DNA of 64,000 bases from Aliidiomarina indica (GCF_015354615.1 NZ_JACAVQ010000006.1:1-64000), one strand, 5' to 3'; positions 1 through 8,469 are shown, counted from the first letter of the stretch. Numbers and translations: made by a program. The notes: generated by a model not told the origin, from the letters alone.

Positions 1-2
1 CT

Positions 3-416
3 GCAGAGCGTGGCCTGCGCATAGAAAGGTGTCCGACTCTCCGGCTCTGGCGAAAGGCCAGCCCCTTGCGGGTCGCCGCAAGTACATCCGTGTAGGCTTG
101 GGCGCGGCATCCATGCCGCGCACACCCGCCAGTGGCTAGCCTTCCACCTGCGCTGGAAGCCCCCCACATGGATGTGTTGCAGAGCGTGGCCTGCGCATAG
201 AAAGGTGTCCGACGCTCCGGCTCGGGCGAAAGGCCAGCCCCTTGCGGGTCGCCGCAAGTACATCCGTGTAGGCTTGGGCGCGGCATCCATGCCGCGCACA
301 CCCGCCAGTGGCTAGCCTTCCACCTGCGCTGGAATCCCCCCACATGGATGTGTTGCAGAGCGTGGCCTGCGCATAGAAAGGTGTCCTACTCTCCGGCTCT
401 GGCGAAAGGCCAGCCC
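3..416. repeat. 176-bp tandem repeat, about 2.35 copies, hairpin-rich
   Basis: Unit 1 (3-178) and unit 2 (179-354) differ at only three positions. Unit 3 (355-416) stops after 62 bases. Each unit is packed with inverted repeats: in unit 1 a 7-bp stem with a 4-base loop (65-71/76-82) and a perfect 9-bp stem with a 2-base loop (102-110/113-121, arm GCGCGGCAT), plus CACAT/ATGTG near the unit end. The block may extend beyond the left edge. Short open frames inside it on both strands look like by-products of the repeat and I do not call them genes. It is not a CRISPR: the unit is too long and there are no spacers. The function is unknown. Confidence 0.9.
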
Positions 417-421
417 ACGAA

Positions 422-480
422 CCAACGCGGTGCGTTGGCTACGGGTGTTCTGAGCCTGCCACCTAACGCGGTGCGTGGGT
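422..480. repeat. Pair of related short hairpins (REP-like)
   Basis: Two copies of the core AACGCGGTGCGT lie about 40 bp apart. The first is a perfect 7-bp stem (CCAACGC, 422-428; GCGTTGG, 432-438) with loop GGT. The second (462-480) is an imperfect version with the same loop. They resemble the short palindromic intergenic repeats scattered through many proteobacterial genomes. They separate the tandem block from the TonB receptor gene. From here to 588 I see only a possible promoter region (TATAAG at 501-506, without a good -35). Confidence 0.6.
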
Positions 481-588
481 TACCTTATGTCGTATATGGT
501 TATAAGATGGAACGCTTTGGTATTGGGCGGTGGCGGTTCAAATGGTAATGTTTAGGCAACACAATAAATAATACTTTAGGGAAAACAT

Positions 589-2997
589 ATGAAACCAACA
601 AAGTTAGTTTTAGCGCTGTCCGCCGTGTTTGCTGTTCCCTCAGTTGCGTTAGCCCAGTCTGATACAAATGAGACCTCTGTTAATCAAAACATTGATCGTA
701 TTCAAGTGGTTGGCTCACGTTTAAGTGTGCGCACAGCAACTGAAACCTCGTCGCCGGTAGATATTATTTCAGGGGATGATCTGGTTGCTGCCGGCTTCAC
801 CGAGACGGCGCGAGCACTTCAGTATGCGGTTCCTAGCTTTAACTTTCCTTCGTCGTCGATTACTGATGGTTCGGATGCGGTGCGCCCCGCTTCCTTACGC
901 GGCTTGTCACCGGATCACACGCTGGTATTGATTAATGGAAAGCGGCGCCATACCAGTGCACTTGTTCATTTGAACGGCACAACAGGACGAGGCAGTTCTA
1001 ATGCAGATCTGAACGCCATTCCTATTTCAGCAATTAAGCGGATCGAAGTGTTGCGGGATGGTGCAGCCGCTCAATATGGATCGGATGCAATCGCGGGTGT
1101 CATTAACATTGTCTTAAAAGACAACACAGAAGGTGGCGATGCGGCAATTAGTCTTGGCCAGACCTACAAAGGAGATGGCGAGCAATTGAAGCTGCAAGGC
1201 TCTTTGGGAATGAGCCTATTTGACCAAGGCGGTCTAACGCTATCATTTGAATACCACAGTAAGGACCGAACGAACCGTGCAGGTCTCGATCCACGCCAAC
1301 AGTATCCATTGCTCGATGATGGTTCGCTGGATCCCCGTGAAGAAACCTTCGACCGACAAAGTCACCATGTCGGTGATGCGGAGGTGAGTAACTCTGCGCT
1401 CTTTTTTAATACCTATTATCAAGTGGGTGAAGGAGAGCTCTATGGTTTTGGAGGCTGGAGTGCGCGCGTATCACAAAGTGGTGCGTTTTACCGTCGCGCG
1501 TTAGATCCACGTAACCTTGAAGAGGTCTATCCCGATGGCTTCTTACCTTTGTTATCACCTGAAACGAATGATGCGTCAGTGACCTTTGGCTATCGCTTTG
1601 ATCTTTCAGATTGGTCTGCCGACGCAAGTGTGGGCTATGGTCAAAGTGAATTCATATATATGCTAGAAAATTCATTAAATGCGTCACTTGGGCCTGATTC
1701 GCCAACCGAATTTCATGCCGGTACGGTAGTTGCTGACGAGTTCAACGCAAGTTTTGAAGTCAGCCGATTTATTCCCTTTGTAAATTATTCGGATCTATCC
1801 GTTGCGCTCGGCGCAAGCTTCCGTGAGAACGTATATAAAATTATTGCGGGGGATGAGGAGAGTTATATTGATGGCGGTTATGACAACCGGCCTGCGGGCA
1901 GCCAAGGTTTCACCGGCTTTCGTCCCGACTCAGAACTGAGGGAGTCTCGTAGCAATCGTGCGCTATATGTGGATTTTGAAAACCAATTGACGGATGCATT
2001 CCAATGGGGTGCGGCGTTACGATTCGAAAATTATTCAGACTTCGGTAGCAATACCAGTTGGAAGTTGTCCGGACGATATGAGATTACAGATTCTTTATCG
2101 GCACGGGCTACTGCTAACACCGGTTTCCGTGCGCCAAGTGTACAACAACTCTATTTTACGAATATCTCGACACTCTTTGTTAATCGTGACGGCGAGTTGG
2201 TGCCAGAGCAATCAGGAACCTTTAATAATATAAGCCGAGTTGCTCAGGAGCTAGAAATTGGTAATTTGCGTCCAGAAGAATCGCAAAGTTTTAGTGCGGG
2301 TTTAGTTTGGAGCGGGGACAACGGCTTATCGTTAACGGTTGATGCTTATCAAATAGAAATCGATGATCGTATTATTTTATCCAGTGCCTTGATTCCAAGT
2401 GACTCAGAAGCCGTGGCTGAAGCTTTGGCCGCTGCGGGTGCAGATAATGCGCGTTTCTTTGTTAACGCAGTGGATACCACTACCCGCGGGGTTGATGTTG
2501 TACTTGCGCAAACCTTTGATCTTGAAACTTTTGGAAGTTTACGTGCGCAAGCCGCATATGGGTACAACGAAACTAACATTGATCGAGTGCAGTTGCCCAC
2601 AATTTTAGATGGGTTAGAAGATCGCTTGTTCAATAATGTAGAACGAACCCGTATGACTCGGAGCGTGCCACGAAATACCGGTTCAATTAGTTTTAACCAC
2701 CGTTTAAACAAATGGTCCACGCACCTTGCGTTTAGCTATTTTGGTGATTATACGCTGGAGAATAATCAAGGCGTGCAGACGAACTTTAGCGGTAAGTGGA
2801 TCACCGATCTTAGCGTCCAATACGCGATCTCCGATCGTTTGGTGGCAAAAGTGGGGGCTCAAAACTTGTTTGATGTGTATCCAGACAAACAGCGCCCAGA
2901 AAACCAGTTTAATGGGATTTTCCTGTACCCGAATACAAACGCACCGTTTGGATTTAACGGAGGCTATTATTTTGCTCGCTTGAGCTATGCGTTTTAA
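589..2997 (+). CDS. TonB-dependent outer membrane receptor
   Basis: An 802-residue outer membrane receptor for active, TonB-driven uptake of a siderophore, cofactor or other ligand. Residues 1-22 are a signal peptide ending ALA-Q. A TonB-box-like stretch (DRIQVVGSR) follows at about residue 36. The plug domain (about 50-175) has the typical LINGKRRH and IEVLRDGAAAQYGSDAIAGV motifs, and the rest is a beta-barrel ending in an aromatic residue (LSYAF). The start is set by AGGGA shortly before ATG. It is a single-gene unit with a strong terminator behind it. No TonB, ExbBD, anti-sigma factor or ligand enzyme gene is adjacent, so the substrate cannot be told from context. The family call is certain. 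Confidence 0.93.
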   Translation: MKPTKLVLALSAVFAVPSVALAQSDTNETSVNQNIDRIQVVGSRLSVRTATETSSPVDIISGDDLVAAGFTETARALQYAVPSFNFPSSSITDGSDAVRPASLRGLSPDHTLVLINGKRRHTSALVHLNGTTGRGSSNADLNAIPISAIKRIEVLRDGAAAQYGSDAIAGVINIVLKDNTEGGDAAISLGQTYKGDGEQLKLQGSLGMSLFDQGGLTLSFEYHSKDRTNRAGLDPRQQYPLLDDGSLDPREETFDRQSHHVGDAEVSNSALFFNTYYQVGEGELYGFGGWSARVSQSGAFYRRALDPRNLEEVYPDGFLPLLSPETNDASVTFGYRFDLSDWSADASVGYGQSEFIYMLENSLNASLGPDSPTEFHAGTVVADEFNASFEVSRFIPFVNYSDLSVALGASFRENVYKIIAGDEESYIDGGYDNRPAGSQGFTGFRPDSELRESRSNRALYVDFENQLTDAFQWGAALRFENYSDFGSNTSWKLSGRYEITDSLSARATANTGFRAPSVQQLYFTNISTLFVNRDGELVPEQSGTFNNISRVAQELEIGNLRPEESQSFSAGLVWSGDNGLSLTVDAYQIEIDDRIILSSALIPSDSEAVAEALAAAGADNARFFVNAVDTTTRGVDVVLAQTFDLETFGSLRAQAAYGYNETNIDRVQLPTILDGLEDRLFNNVERTRMTRSVPRNTGSISFNHRLNKWSTHLAFSYFGDYTLENNQGVQTNFSGKWITDLSVQYAISDRLVAKVGAQNLFDVYPDKQRPENQFNGIFLYPNTNAPFGFNGGYYFARLSYAF

Positions 2998-3016
2998 TCG
3001 ATAGCCCAATAACTAC

Positions 3017-3055
3017 AAAGCCGACAACTATTTTAGTTGTCGGCTTTATTTTTTC
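3017..3055 (+). terminator. Rho-independent terminator of the TonB receptor gene
   Basis: A perfect 14-bp stem (3017-3030 / 3034-3047) with a 3-base loop is followed by a T-rich tract. Confidence 0.92.
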
Positions 3056-3113
3056 TGTACTTTTTCATGGGTCTTGAACTAATCTGAGAAAGCATACCCA
3101 TGGAGAAACAACT

Positions 3114-3605
3114 ATGCGCGCGTTAACTCTATTTGCCGTTTTAGGCACCTTAATGGTGGTCCCCGCTGCGGGAGCACAACAAACACCACTCGTTACAAGC
3201 GTCGACTTAGCGACGGCACAGCGACTTGTTGCGGCCCTTGATGGCACAATACGAGAGGCCGTCAGTAACAGCGGAGAACTCGATATTGTTGCGGTTGATC
3301 CATCCGGTCTGATTTATACCCTTGAGGGGAGAGTCTGCGACGATTCCAAGTGTTCTGGGTTGGAATTTATCGTGTCTTACGATCTTGATGCGGCACCCGA
3401 CTATGCGTTGATGAACGAGTGTGCGTTACGCACCGTGGCCGCGCGTTTTTCAATTTATGACGATGGTCTCTTTATTCAACGTTATGAAATCCTCGATCAT
3501 GGGCAAGCCTTTGATAACTTGGTGTTGTCGCTGCAAGTAACACTTGATATCGCCGAGGATGCTGCTGACTGTTACTTTTACAATACAGTGGATTGGGGCT
3601 GGTAG
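3114..3605 (+). CDS. Exported YbjN-domain-like protein
   Basis: A 163-residue protein with a cleavable signal peptide (residues 1-21, ending AAGAQ), so probably periplasmic. The body resembles the YbjN fold family: a short Cys-x5-Cys segment (CDDSKCSG) followed by a hydrophobic strand (LEFIVSY), an NECALRT helix and a C-terminal helix rich in Leu and Val. The mature part has four cysteines, which could form disulfides in the periplasm. TGGAGA sits at a suitable distance before ATG. No biochemical role is known for this family and none is suggested by the neighbours. The YbjN assignment rests on remembered pattern similarity only. Confidence 0.55.
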   Translation: MRALTLFAVLGTLMVVPAAGAQQTPLVTSVDLATAQRLVAALDGTIREAVSNSGELDIVAVDPSGLIYTLEGRVCDDSKCSGLEFIVSYDLDAAPDYALMNECALRTVAARFSIYDDGLFIQRYEILDHGQAFDNLVLSLQVTLDIAEDAADCYFYNTVDWGW

Positions 3606-3737
3606 TCGTGAATTTAACGAATGAAATAGACTATTAATTCGTGAAATCGCCCAACTAACCTAAATAGATCTACTACCGATTAACATTCAATGTGTTATAT
3701 ATCAAATAGTTATATGTAATGGCATAGAATTTGAATG

Positions 3738-3771
3738 ACTCCCTATAAGTCTATTTATCGGGAGTTTTTTT
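3738..3771 (+). promoter_or_regulatory. Terminator-like hairpin overlapping the ribosome binding site of the next gene
   Basis: ACTCCC (3738-3743) can pair with GGGAGT (3760-3765), followed directly by seven T residues. The right arm GGGAG is also the only Shine-Dalgarno sequence for the ATG at 3772, seven bases away. The element could therefore terminate incoming transcripts, hide the ribosome binding site, or do both. Confidence 0.5.
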
Positions 3772-4065
3772 ATGCGCACATTATTGATTGTTCTTTTGGT
3801 TGCAGTGGCATTGGCGGTATTCGGACCGACTTTGTTGACGTGGTTGGTCAGTGGCGTGTTTGCTATTTTGGTTCCACTGTTTGTGGTGTTGTTGTTAGCA
3901 GGCATTGGCTTCTTTGTCGGCGCGGTGTTGCTAGGTAGCACCTTGCTAGGATTGACTATTGTAGCGGGCGTACTGTTAATGGTCGGCTTCAGTCTATTTT
4001 GGCCCGTGCTGCTAGTACTAGGTGTGGTTTGGTTATTTACGAGAACACGTACCCAAACCGCATAA
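3772..4065 (+). CDS. Small hydrophobic membrane protein
   Basis: A 97-residue protein that is almost entirely membrane-embedded: about three hydrophobic segments (residues 3-20, 25-55 and 58-88) and a short basic tail (TRTRTQTA). The FWPVLLVLGVVWLF segment near the end resembles the transmembrane motif of LiaF/DUF5668-type and phage-shock-associated small membrane proteins, but the match is weak. A GGGAG ribosome binding site lies 7 bases before ATG, inside a hairpin. It follows a 166-bp gap and is separated from the next gene by 45 bp. I do not recognise it with confidence. Confidence 0.6.
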   Translation: MRTLLIVLLVAVALAVFGPTLLTWLVSGVFAILVPLFVVLLLAGIGFFVGAVLLGSTLLGLTIVAGVLLMVGFSLFWPVLLVLGVVWLFTRTRTQTA

Positions 4066-4110
4066 AATTATGTAGAGTATCTGCACGGTTTCCACTGAAA
4101 GGATATTCTC

Positions 4111-4569
4111 ATGAAATGGTGTGGTGTAATACTTGCGGGTTTGCTTAGCTTCACAGCGATTGCTAGTGAGATCAATATTGATGCCGAAGACCTCTGGCTT
4201 CGGCAATCTATACCCGGACAGTCAAATGGTGCGGGTTTTGGCACAATCACCAATCATGGTTCTGAAGACCTTCTGTTAATTGGCGGCAGCATTGCGATTG
4301 CAGACGACGTGGAAGTTCACCGCCATGTGCGCGAGGGAGAGCAAGTGCGGATGGAAGCGATGGATGCCCTGACGATTCCAGCCGGTCAGTCGGTTCAATT
4401 ACAGCCGGGCGGCTATCACTTTATGCTGATGACATTAAGTGAGCCGTTGGTCGTGGGTGATTACCACGATCTCACTTTAGTGTTTAGCAATGGCGAAACA
4501 GTGAAGGTTAAAGTTCCGGTAAAAGAACTCGTACAAAGTCAGAGTTCATCGCATCATGGTCACCACTAA
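4111..4569 (+). CDS. PCu(A)C-type periplasmic copper-binding protein
   Basis: A 152-residue exported protein of the copper chaperone PCu(A)C family (DUF461), which delivers Cu(I) to cytochrome oxidase assembly or scavenges copper in the periplasm. Residues 1-18 are a signal peptide (ending AIAS). The family core is visible: EVHRH followed by VRME, then IPAGQSVQLQPGGYHFMLM, corresponding to the His/Met ligand pattern with the closing H-x-M. A His-rich tail (HHGHH) adds possible metal sites. AAAGGA precedes ATG. No SCO or cox gene is adjacent. It lies with other envelope genes in the accessory segment. Confidence 0.82.
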   Translation: MKWCGVILAGLLSFTAIASEINIDAEDLWLRQSIPGQSNGAGFGTITNHGSEDLLLIGGSIAIADDVEVHRHVREGEQVRMEAMDALTIPAGQSVQLQPGGYHFMLMTLSEPLVVGDYHDLTLVFSNGETVKVKVPVKELVQSQSSSHHGHH

Positions 4570-4640
4570 TATGGGTCAATAGCCGCTCGCTTTGTGATAG
4601 GCTTGTGGTCCTTTCCAACGAATAGAATTAGGTGAACATT

Positions 4641-5369
4641 ATGGCGTTATCCCAGCATTTACGTCAGGTCGCATTTGTATCTTTGGGGTGTTTAGTGCTC
4701 TCCTCGGCTGCGCAAGCAGATATATTTACACTTGAGGCAGAAGCTCAGTATTGGCATGCAAATGGCAAAGGCGCCGATTCGTTAAACTTTCCAGATGTCG
4801 AGCTCGCACAAACGACATGGGACCGTAATGGTCAAACTCGGTTTACTGCGTCACTGCAGCATTTTGTACCGCTACTTCCAAACTTCCGATTTGATACACA
4901 AACGCTCGACTTCACGGGTACCACAGAAGATGCCATGCCGCAGCGCCTAGATTTGGGCCACGAAACATTCACGGCGTTTTATGCACCACTAGATAATGAG
5001 CTTACCCGTATCCATTTCGGCGTCAGTGTGAAGCGTGTTCGTGGTTTCATTGAACGGAATTCAGAGGGTGGTGTTACTCTTCGAGAAGCCATTGATGCCG
5101 ATATCCCGATGCTCTATTTACGTGCTGAAACAGGCTTGCCCTTTACAGGATTGTCGATACACGGTCAGGGACAGTTTTTTGCTTTCGACGACAATAAGGT
5201 GCAAGACATCGAGGTGGGTATTCGTTACCACCTGATTGATACCATGATGCTAGATGGCTATCTGAGCGCAGGTTATCGTACAGTGAATTTTGAGATTGAT
5301 GAAGGTGAGCGGTTGCAGGCCGACTACGATTTTAGAGGTCCGTTTGTGAGCTTTAATTTACGCTTCTAA
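4641..5369 (+). CDS. TIGR04219-like outer membrane beta-barrel protein
   Basis: A 242-residue predicted outer membrane barrel of unknown function. It has a signal peptide (about residues 1-26, ending AQA), then DIFTLEAEAQYW and alternating strands, finishing with an aromatic C-terminus (FVSFNLRF). The overall look matches the TIGR04219 family of Alteromonadales and Vibrio. I chose ATG at 4641, which has TTAGGTG just upstream; a GTG at 4632 is in frame but lies within that ribosome binding site. It ends at a strong terminator shared with the opposing gene. Confidence 0.7.
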   Translation: MALSQHLRQVAFVSLGCLVLSSAAQADIFTLEAEAQYWHANGKGADSLNFPDVELAQTTWDRNGQTRFTASLQHFVPLLPNFRFDTQTLDFTGTTEDAMPQRLDLGHETFTAFYAPLDNELTRIHFGVSVKRVRGFIERNSEGGVTLREAIDADIPMLYLRAETGLPFTGLSIHGQGQFFAFDDNKVQDIEVGIRYHLIDTMMLDGYLSAGYRTVNFEIDEGERLQADYDFRGPFVSFNLRF

Positions 5370-5391
5370 TGTATCCGAACATGTAAAATAT

Positions 5392-5422
5392 AAAAAACCC
5401 GCCTCTGTCTGGCGGGTTTTTT
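5392..5422. terminator. Bidirectional rho-independent terminator
   Basis: A 12-bp perfect stem (5392-5403 / 5411-5422) consists of A6-CCCGCC and its complement with a 7-base loop. It has T runs on both strands and lies between convergent genes. Confidence 0.93.
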
Positions 5423-5445
5423 GTATGCCTACACAACGCAATTAA

Positions 5446-5931
5446 TTAGAAGTAAGAAATTACTTCTGCGGCGTCCATTTGATAGCCGACAAGAGCGATA
5501 TCGGCATCGTAATGCTCAACTTTCATTGTGCCGGTGACCCAAACTGCATCATAGGTTACTGGGTAAGGAACGCCTTCTGGAAAGCGAACGTGAATAATTT
5601 GATTGGGTGGGGGTGGTGGGACATGGATACAGGCACCAAAGTAAGGTACCAATAAGAACTCGGTGACACGGCGATCATCACCTTCGAGTTGCACCACATA
5701 GCCTGGGATTTTAATCTTTTGGCCATCCAGCTCTGGCACCAGAGGCGCGTCCAAGTTGGTTTGTACCTGAGCGTCTGGATTCATTTCGTAGTACATTGGA
5801 TCGCGCACCGCAGGAGGTGTCCAGTCACTGGGGCGCAGCTCATTCCAATTCAACTGTCGGACATCGGCCACGGCAGAACTCGTGAATAAACTGAGCAATA
5901 CTGCTCCAATAATTACATTAAAACGCTTCAT
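5446..5931 (-). CDS. DUF3299 periplasmic protein, partner of the ABC transporter
   Basis: A 161-residue exported protein (signal peptide residues 1-22, ending AVA-D). It has the DUF3299 pattern: a WNELRPSDW start, KIPGYVVQLE, then FLLVPYFGACIHVPPPPPNQ with one Cys and one His in the conserved segment, and a C-terminal YQMDA. Its start codon directly follows the stop of the permease gene, so it is the last gene of the unit ATPase-permease-DUF3299. In vibrios a similar set belongs to the zinc-regulated zrg locus implicated in zinc uptake. I infer a metal-related role here but cannot prove it. Confidence 0.78.
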   Translation of the reverse strand: MKRFNVIIGAVLLSLFTSSAVADVRQLNWNELRPSDWTPPAVRDPMYYEMNPDAQVQTNLDAPLVPELDGQKIKIPGYVVQLEGDDRRVTEFLLVPYFGACIHVPPPPPNQIIHVRFPEGVPYPVTYDAVWVTGTMKVEHYDADIALVGYQMDAAEVISYF

Positions 5932-7191
5932 TTAAATCCTCATGGATAACCCGTCGGTGAGCGAGTTTCGATACGCTCGCCACGCAGGAATAAGACTAAT
6001 TAAGAAACCAGCGACTAGCACAACGCCTAACCGAGCAAATTCAGGGGTAGTCAATCCGCCAATACTTACAACGACACCAAATGCTTGCTGAATCCACGGC
6101 GCTAAGGCAAACATGAGGCCATAGAGTAGTGCAACACCGAGAAGCATTCCCGCTATGGTCAGGGCAATCGCTTCACTAATTAACAGCGCAAATATACGTC
6201 GGGGCCCGGCTCCTATGGAACGTAAGACAGCCATTTCGCGACGACGTTCCCGCAAACTCGCTAACAGCGTGGTTAACATGCCGATTAAACCCGTTAGCAA
6301 CACGAATGCAGAAACCACCGTTAAAGCCCGCTCAAAACCACTTAGGGTGCGCCAAAGCTCCTGCAAAGTCGTTCCAGGCATAATGGCGGTGAGTGGCTCA
6401 GCGCGATAGGTATTCAGCTCTCGTTGCAAAAAGATAGCCCGCGGACGACTTTCAAGCCCAACTAAAAAAGCACTGATCCCTGGAATCGGAGGCATATCGG
6501 CGTGCTCATGATCATGATCGTGGGCATGCTCCGCATCGCCTTCTGGCTCGTGTGCATGGCCACCGTGCATCATGTCTAAGTCGCGCAAATGAACATATAC
6601 GGCCTGGTCTACAGGGGTTCCTGTTCGCTCTAGCACGCCGCTAATGACGAGTGGATGATCGTCGTGCTCGTGAAAGCTGACACTTCCGGTTCCGTGTGCG
6701 ACAACGAGATCATCGCCGGTGCTTAAACCGAGGCGACGTGCAACTTCAGCACCAATGACAGCGTCGCCAATGTGGAAGGGCTGTCCTGCGGCAAACTGCA
6801 ATGGCTGTTGGCGACCGTAGCGAAAATGTTCAAAGTAGCGCTGATCTGTTCCCACTACCGGGAATCCTCGCACACTGTCGCCCAACGCAATGGGAACGGT
6901 CCATGCAATATGCCGACTCTGATCCCAATGTTGATAGGTTTGCCATGAGATATTATTGGTTGGATTACCAATATGGAATACGGAATAGAGTAACAAGTTG
7001 ACGGAACCGCTACGTGCGCCAACGATTAAATCGGTACCCGAGATGGTATTAGCAAAGCCTGATCGGGTTTCTTGGCTGACGCGCTCGACACCTAATAGAA
7101 GCGTCACCGAGATGGCGATCGCAAATATGGTGAGTAACGCATTCGATTTTCGACTTAATAAGCTTGCTAAGGCTAATTTAAAGAGACTCAT
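5932..7191 (-). CDS. ABC transporter permease, FtsX/MacB type, with His-rich loop
   Basis: A 419-residue inner membrane permease with four predicted helices: one near residues 17-35 and three in the last 150 residues (around 285-310, 335-365 and 385-405). These flank a large periplasmic MacB-PCD-like domain. The FtsX signature region is seen at RERRREMAVLRSIGA. Unusually, residues 209-230 (DNA 6502-6567) form a loop of HGGHAH and HAHDHDHEH type, as in zinc transporters. The gene overlaps the ATPase gene by 4 bp (ATGA) and abuts the DUF3299 gene. The alternative reading is a LolCDE-like lipoprotein or export system, but the His loop argues for metal. Confidence 0.85.
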   Translation of the reverse strand: MSLFKLALASLLSRKSNALLTIFAIAISVTLLLGVERVSQETRSGFANTISGTDLIVGARSGSVNLLLYSVFHIGNPTNNISWQTYQHWDQSRHIAWTVPIALGDSVRGFPVVGTDQRYFEHFRYGRQQPLQFAAGQPFHIGDAVIGAEVARRLGLSTGDDLVVAHGTGSVSFHEHDDHPLVISGVLERTGTPVDQAVYVHLRDLDMMHGGHAHEPEGDAEHAHDHDHEHADMPPIPGISAFLVGLESRPRAIFLQRELNTYRAEPLTAIMPGTTLQELWRTLSGFERALTVVSAFVLLTGLIGMLTTLLASLRERRREMAVLRSIGAGPRRIFALLISEAIALTIAGMLLGVALLYGLMFALAPWIQQAFGVVVSIGGLTTPEFARLGVVLVAGFLISLIPAWRAYRNSLTDGLSMRI

Positions 7192-7898
7192 GAGTGAACC
7201 TCCAAAGCCACTTTATTAATGCTTTGCAGCTCAATGATGCGATCAAAATGACTGGCAAGACTGGCGTCGTGGGTTACAAAAATTAAGGTAATATTGTGAC
7301 GTCCACATTCTTCCTTCAGCAATGCGAGAAAGTTATCACGAGCGTCCGCATCGAGAGCCGATGTGGGTTCATCTGCAATCAGTATCTCGGGCGCACCGAT
7401 CAACGCTCGCGCGGCGGCAACCCGTTGCTGCTGCCCTACACTCAATTCACTTGCAGGCTTGTGCCACAACTGGTTATGTATGCCTAACGAGGTAAGTAAA
7501 CGCTCACTTTCTTGGCTCGCATTCACGCCTGCTTTTTCCAGTCGCTCCCGTCGCGCACGGCTAAACTCCACAGCTAAGAGCACGTTTTGTTGCACCGTCA
7601 AAAATGGGAGTAAATTGAATTGCTGAAAAATATAGCCCATATGATCCGCACGATAGCGGTCACGTTGACTTTGGGACATTGTTTTTAGCGATTTTCCGAG
7701 AACGTGAAGTTCTCCATCTTGAACATCGTGCACGCCTGCAAGTAGTGAGAGTAGTGTCGATTTTCCACTGCCACTCGGGCCTCGCAAAATAATACGCTCA
7801 CCATGTTGAATGGTGAGCGTGTCGATGTTCAATGTTGGCTTGCTTTGTCCGCGCCAAGTGTAAGCTAGGTCGCGGACAGATACGGAAAAATCTGTCAT
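7188..7898 (-). CDS. ABC transporter ATP-binding protein (LolD/MacB-like)
   Basis: A 236-residue ATPase. Walker A is GPSGSGKST (about residues 40-48), the Q-loop lies in YIFQQFNLLPF, the signature is LSVGQQQRVAAARAL, Walker B is ILIADEPTSALD, and the switch His is in FVTHD. This is the class that pairs with FtsX-type permeases, whose gene overlaps it by 4 bp. GAGGA precedes ATG. It starts only 37 bp after the ppa stop with no terminator between them, so readthrough from ppa is likely. I see no Zur-like operator in that gap. Confidence 0.9.
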   Translation of the reverse strand: MTDFSVSVRDLAYTWRGQSKPTLNIDTLTIQHGERIILRGPSGSGKSTLLSLLAGVHDVQDGELHVLGKSLKTMSQSQRDRYRADHMGYIFQQFNLLPFLTVQQNVLLAVEFSRARRERLEKAGVNASQESERLLTSLGIHNQLWHKPASELSVGQQQRVAAARALIGAPEILIADEPTSALDADARDNFLALLKEECGRHNITLIFVTHDASLASHFDRIIELQSINKVALEVHS

Positions 7899-7935
7899 GG
7901 AACCGTTATCCTCACGAGGGCGTCACAAGCCCAAT

Positions 7936-8469
7936 TTATTTCGCTTCTTGAGCACGTTGGTAAGATGAAAGAATTTCAGCTTTTGCTGCAGCAGCATCGG
8001 CCCATCCTTCAACTTTAACCCATTTGCCTTTTTCAAGTTCTTTGTAACGTTCGAAGAAGTGAGTAATCTGTGCTTTCAGCAATTCCGGCAAATCGTTAAC
8101 GTCTTGAATATGATCATACTCTTTGCTCAGTTTGCTTACCGGTACTGCAACCACTTTCGCATCTTCGCCAGATTCATCGCTCATATTCAATACCCCTACC
8201 GGACGGCAGCGGATCACTGAACCAGGTAGCAAAGGGTATGGGGTTGGCACCAGAATATCTACCGGATCACCGTCGAGTGATAAGGTGTCGTTCACATAAC
8301 CGTAGTTACATGGATAAAACATAGGAGCAGACATAAAACGGTCGACCCAAACAGTACCGGTATCTTTGTCTACTTCATATTTAATCGGATCCGCATTCGC
8401 AGGAATCTCGATAATTACATTCACTTCTTCTGGCAGGTTCTTGCCTGCGGGTACCGCGTTCAGACTCAT
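7936..8469 (-). CDS. ppa: Inorganic pyrophosphatase (family I)
   Basis: A 177-residue cytoplasmic enzyme that hydrolyses diphosphate and so drives biosynthetic reactions forward. The family I signature is visible ([10 protein letters not shown] with the metal-binding aspartates), together with the KYEVDKDTG start region, YPCNYGYV and a C-terminal [16 protein letters not shown]. The length equals the E. coli enzyme (176). The order ppa-fbp-mpl is shared with E. coli. GGAAA precedes ATG. Confidence 0.97.
   Translation of the reverse strand: MSLNAVPAGKNLPEEVNVIIEIPANADPIKYEVDKDTGTVWVDRFMSAPMFYPCNYGYVNDTLSLDGDPVDILVPTPYPLLPGSVIRCRPVGVLNMSDESGEDAKVVAVPVSKLSKEYDHIQDVNDLPELLKAQITHFFERYKELEKGKWVKVEGWADAAAAKAEILSSYQRAQEAK

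Noticed and set aside
1-416. CRISPR array at the left edge
   Set aside because: The unit is 176 bp, repeats are contiguous with no spacers, and there are no cas genes.
136-548. Open frames of 66-69 codons on both strands in the left repeat block
   Set aside because: They lie within tandem repeats and hairpins, have no recognisable domain or ribosome binding site, and their composition follows the repeat.
7899-7935. Zur operator upstream of the putative metal transporter
   Set aside because: The 37-bp gap after ppa contains no AT-rich palindrome resembling a Zur box.
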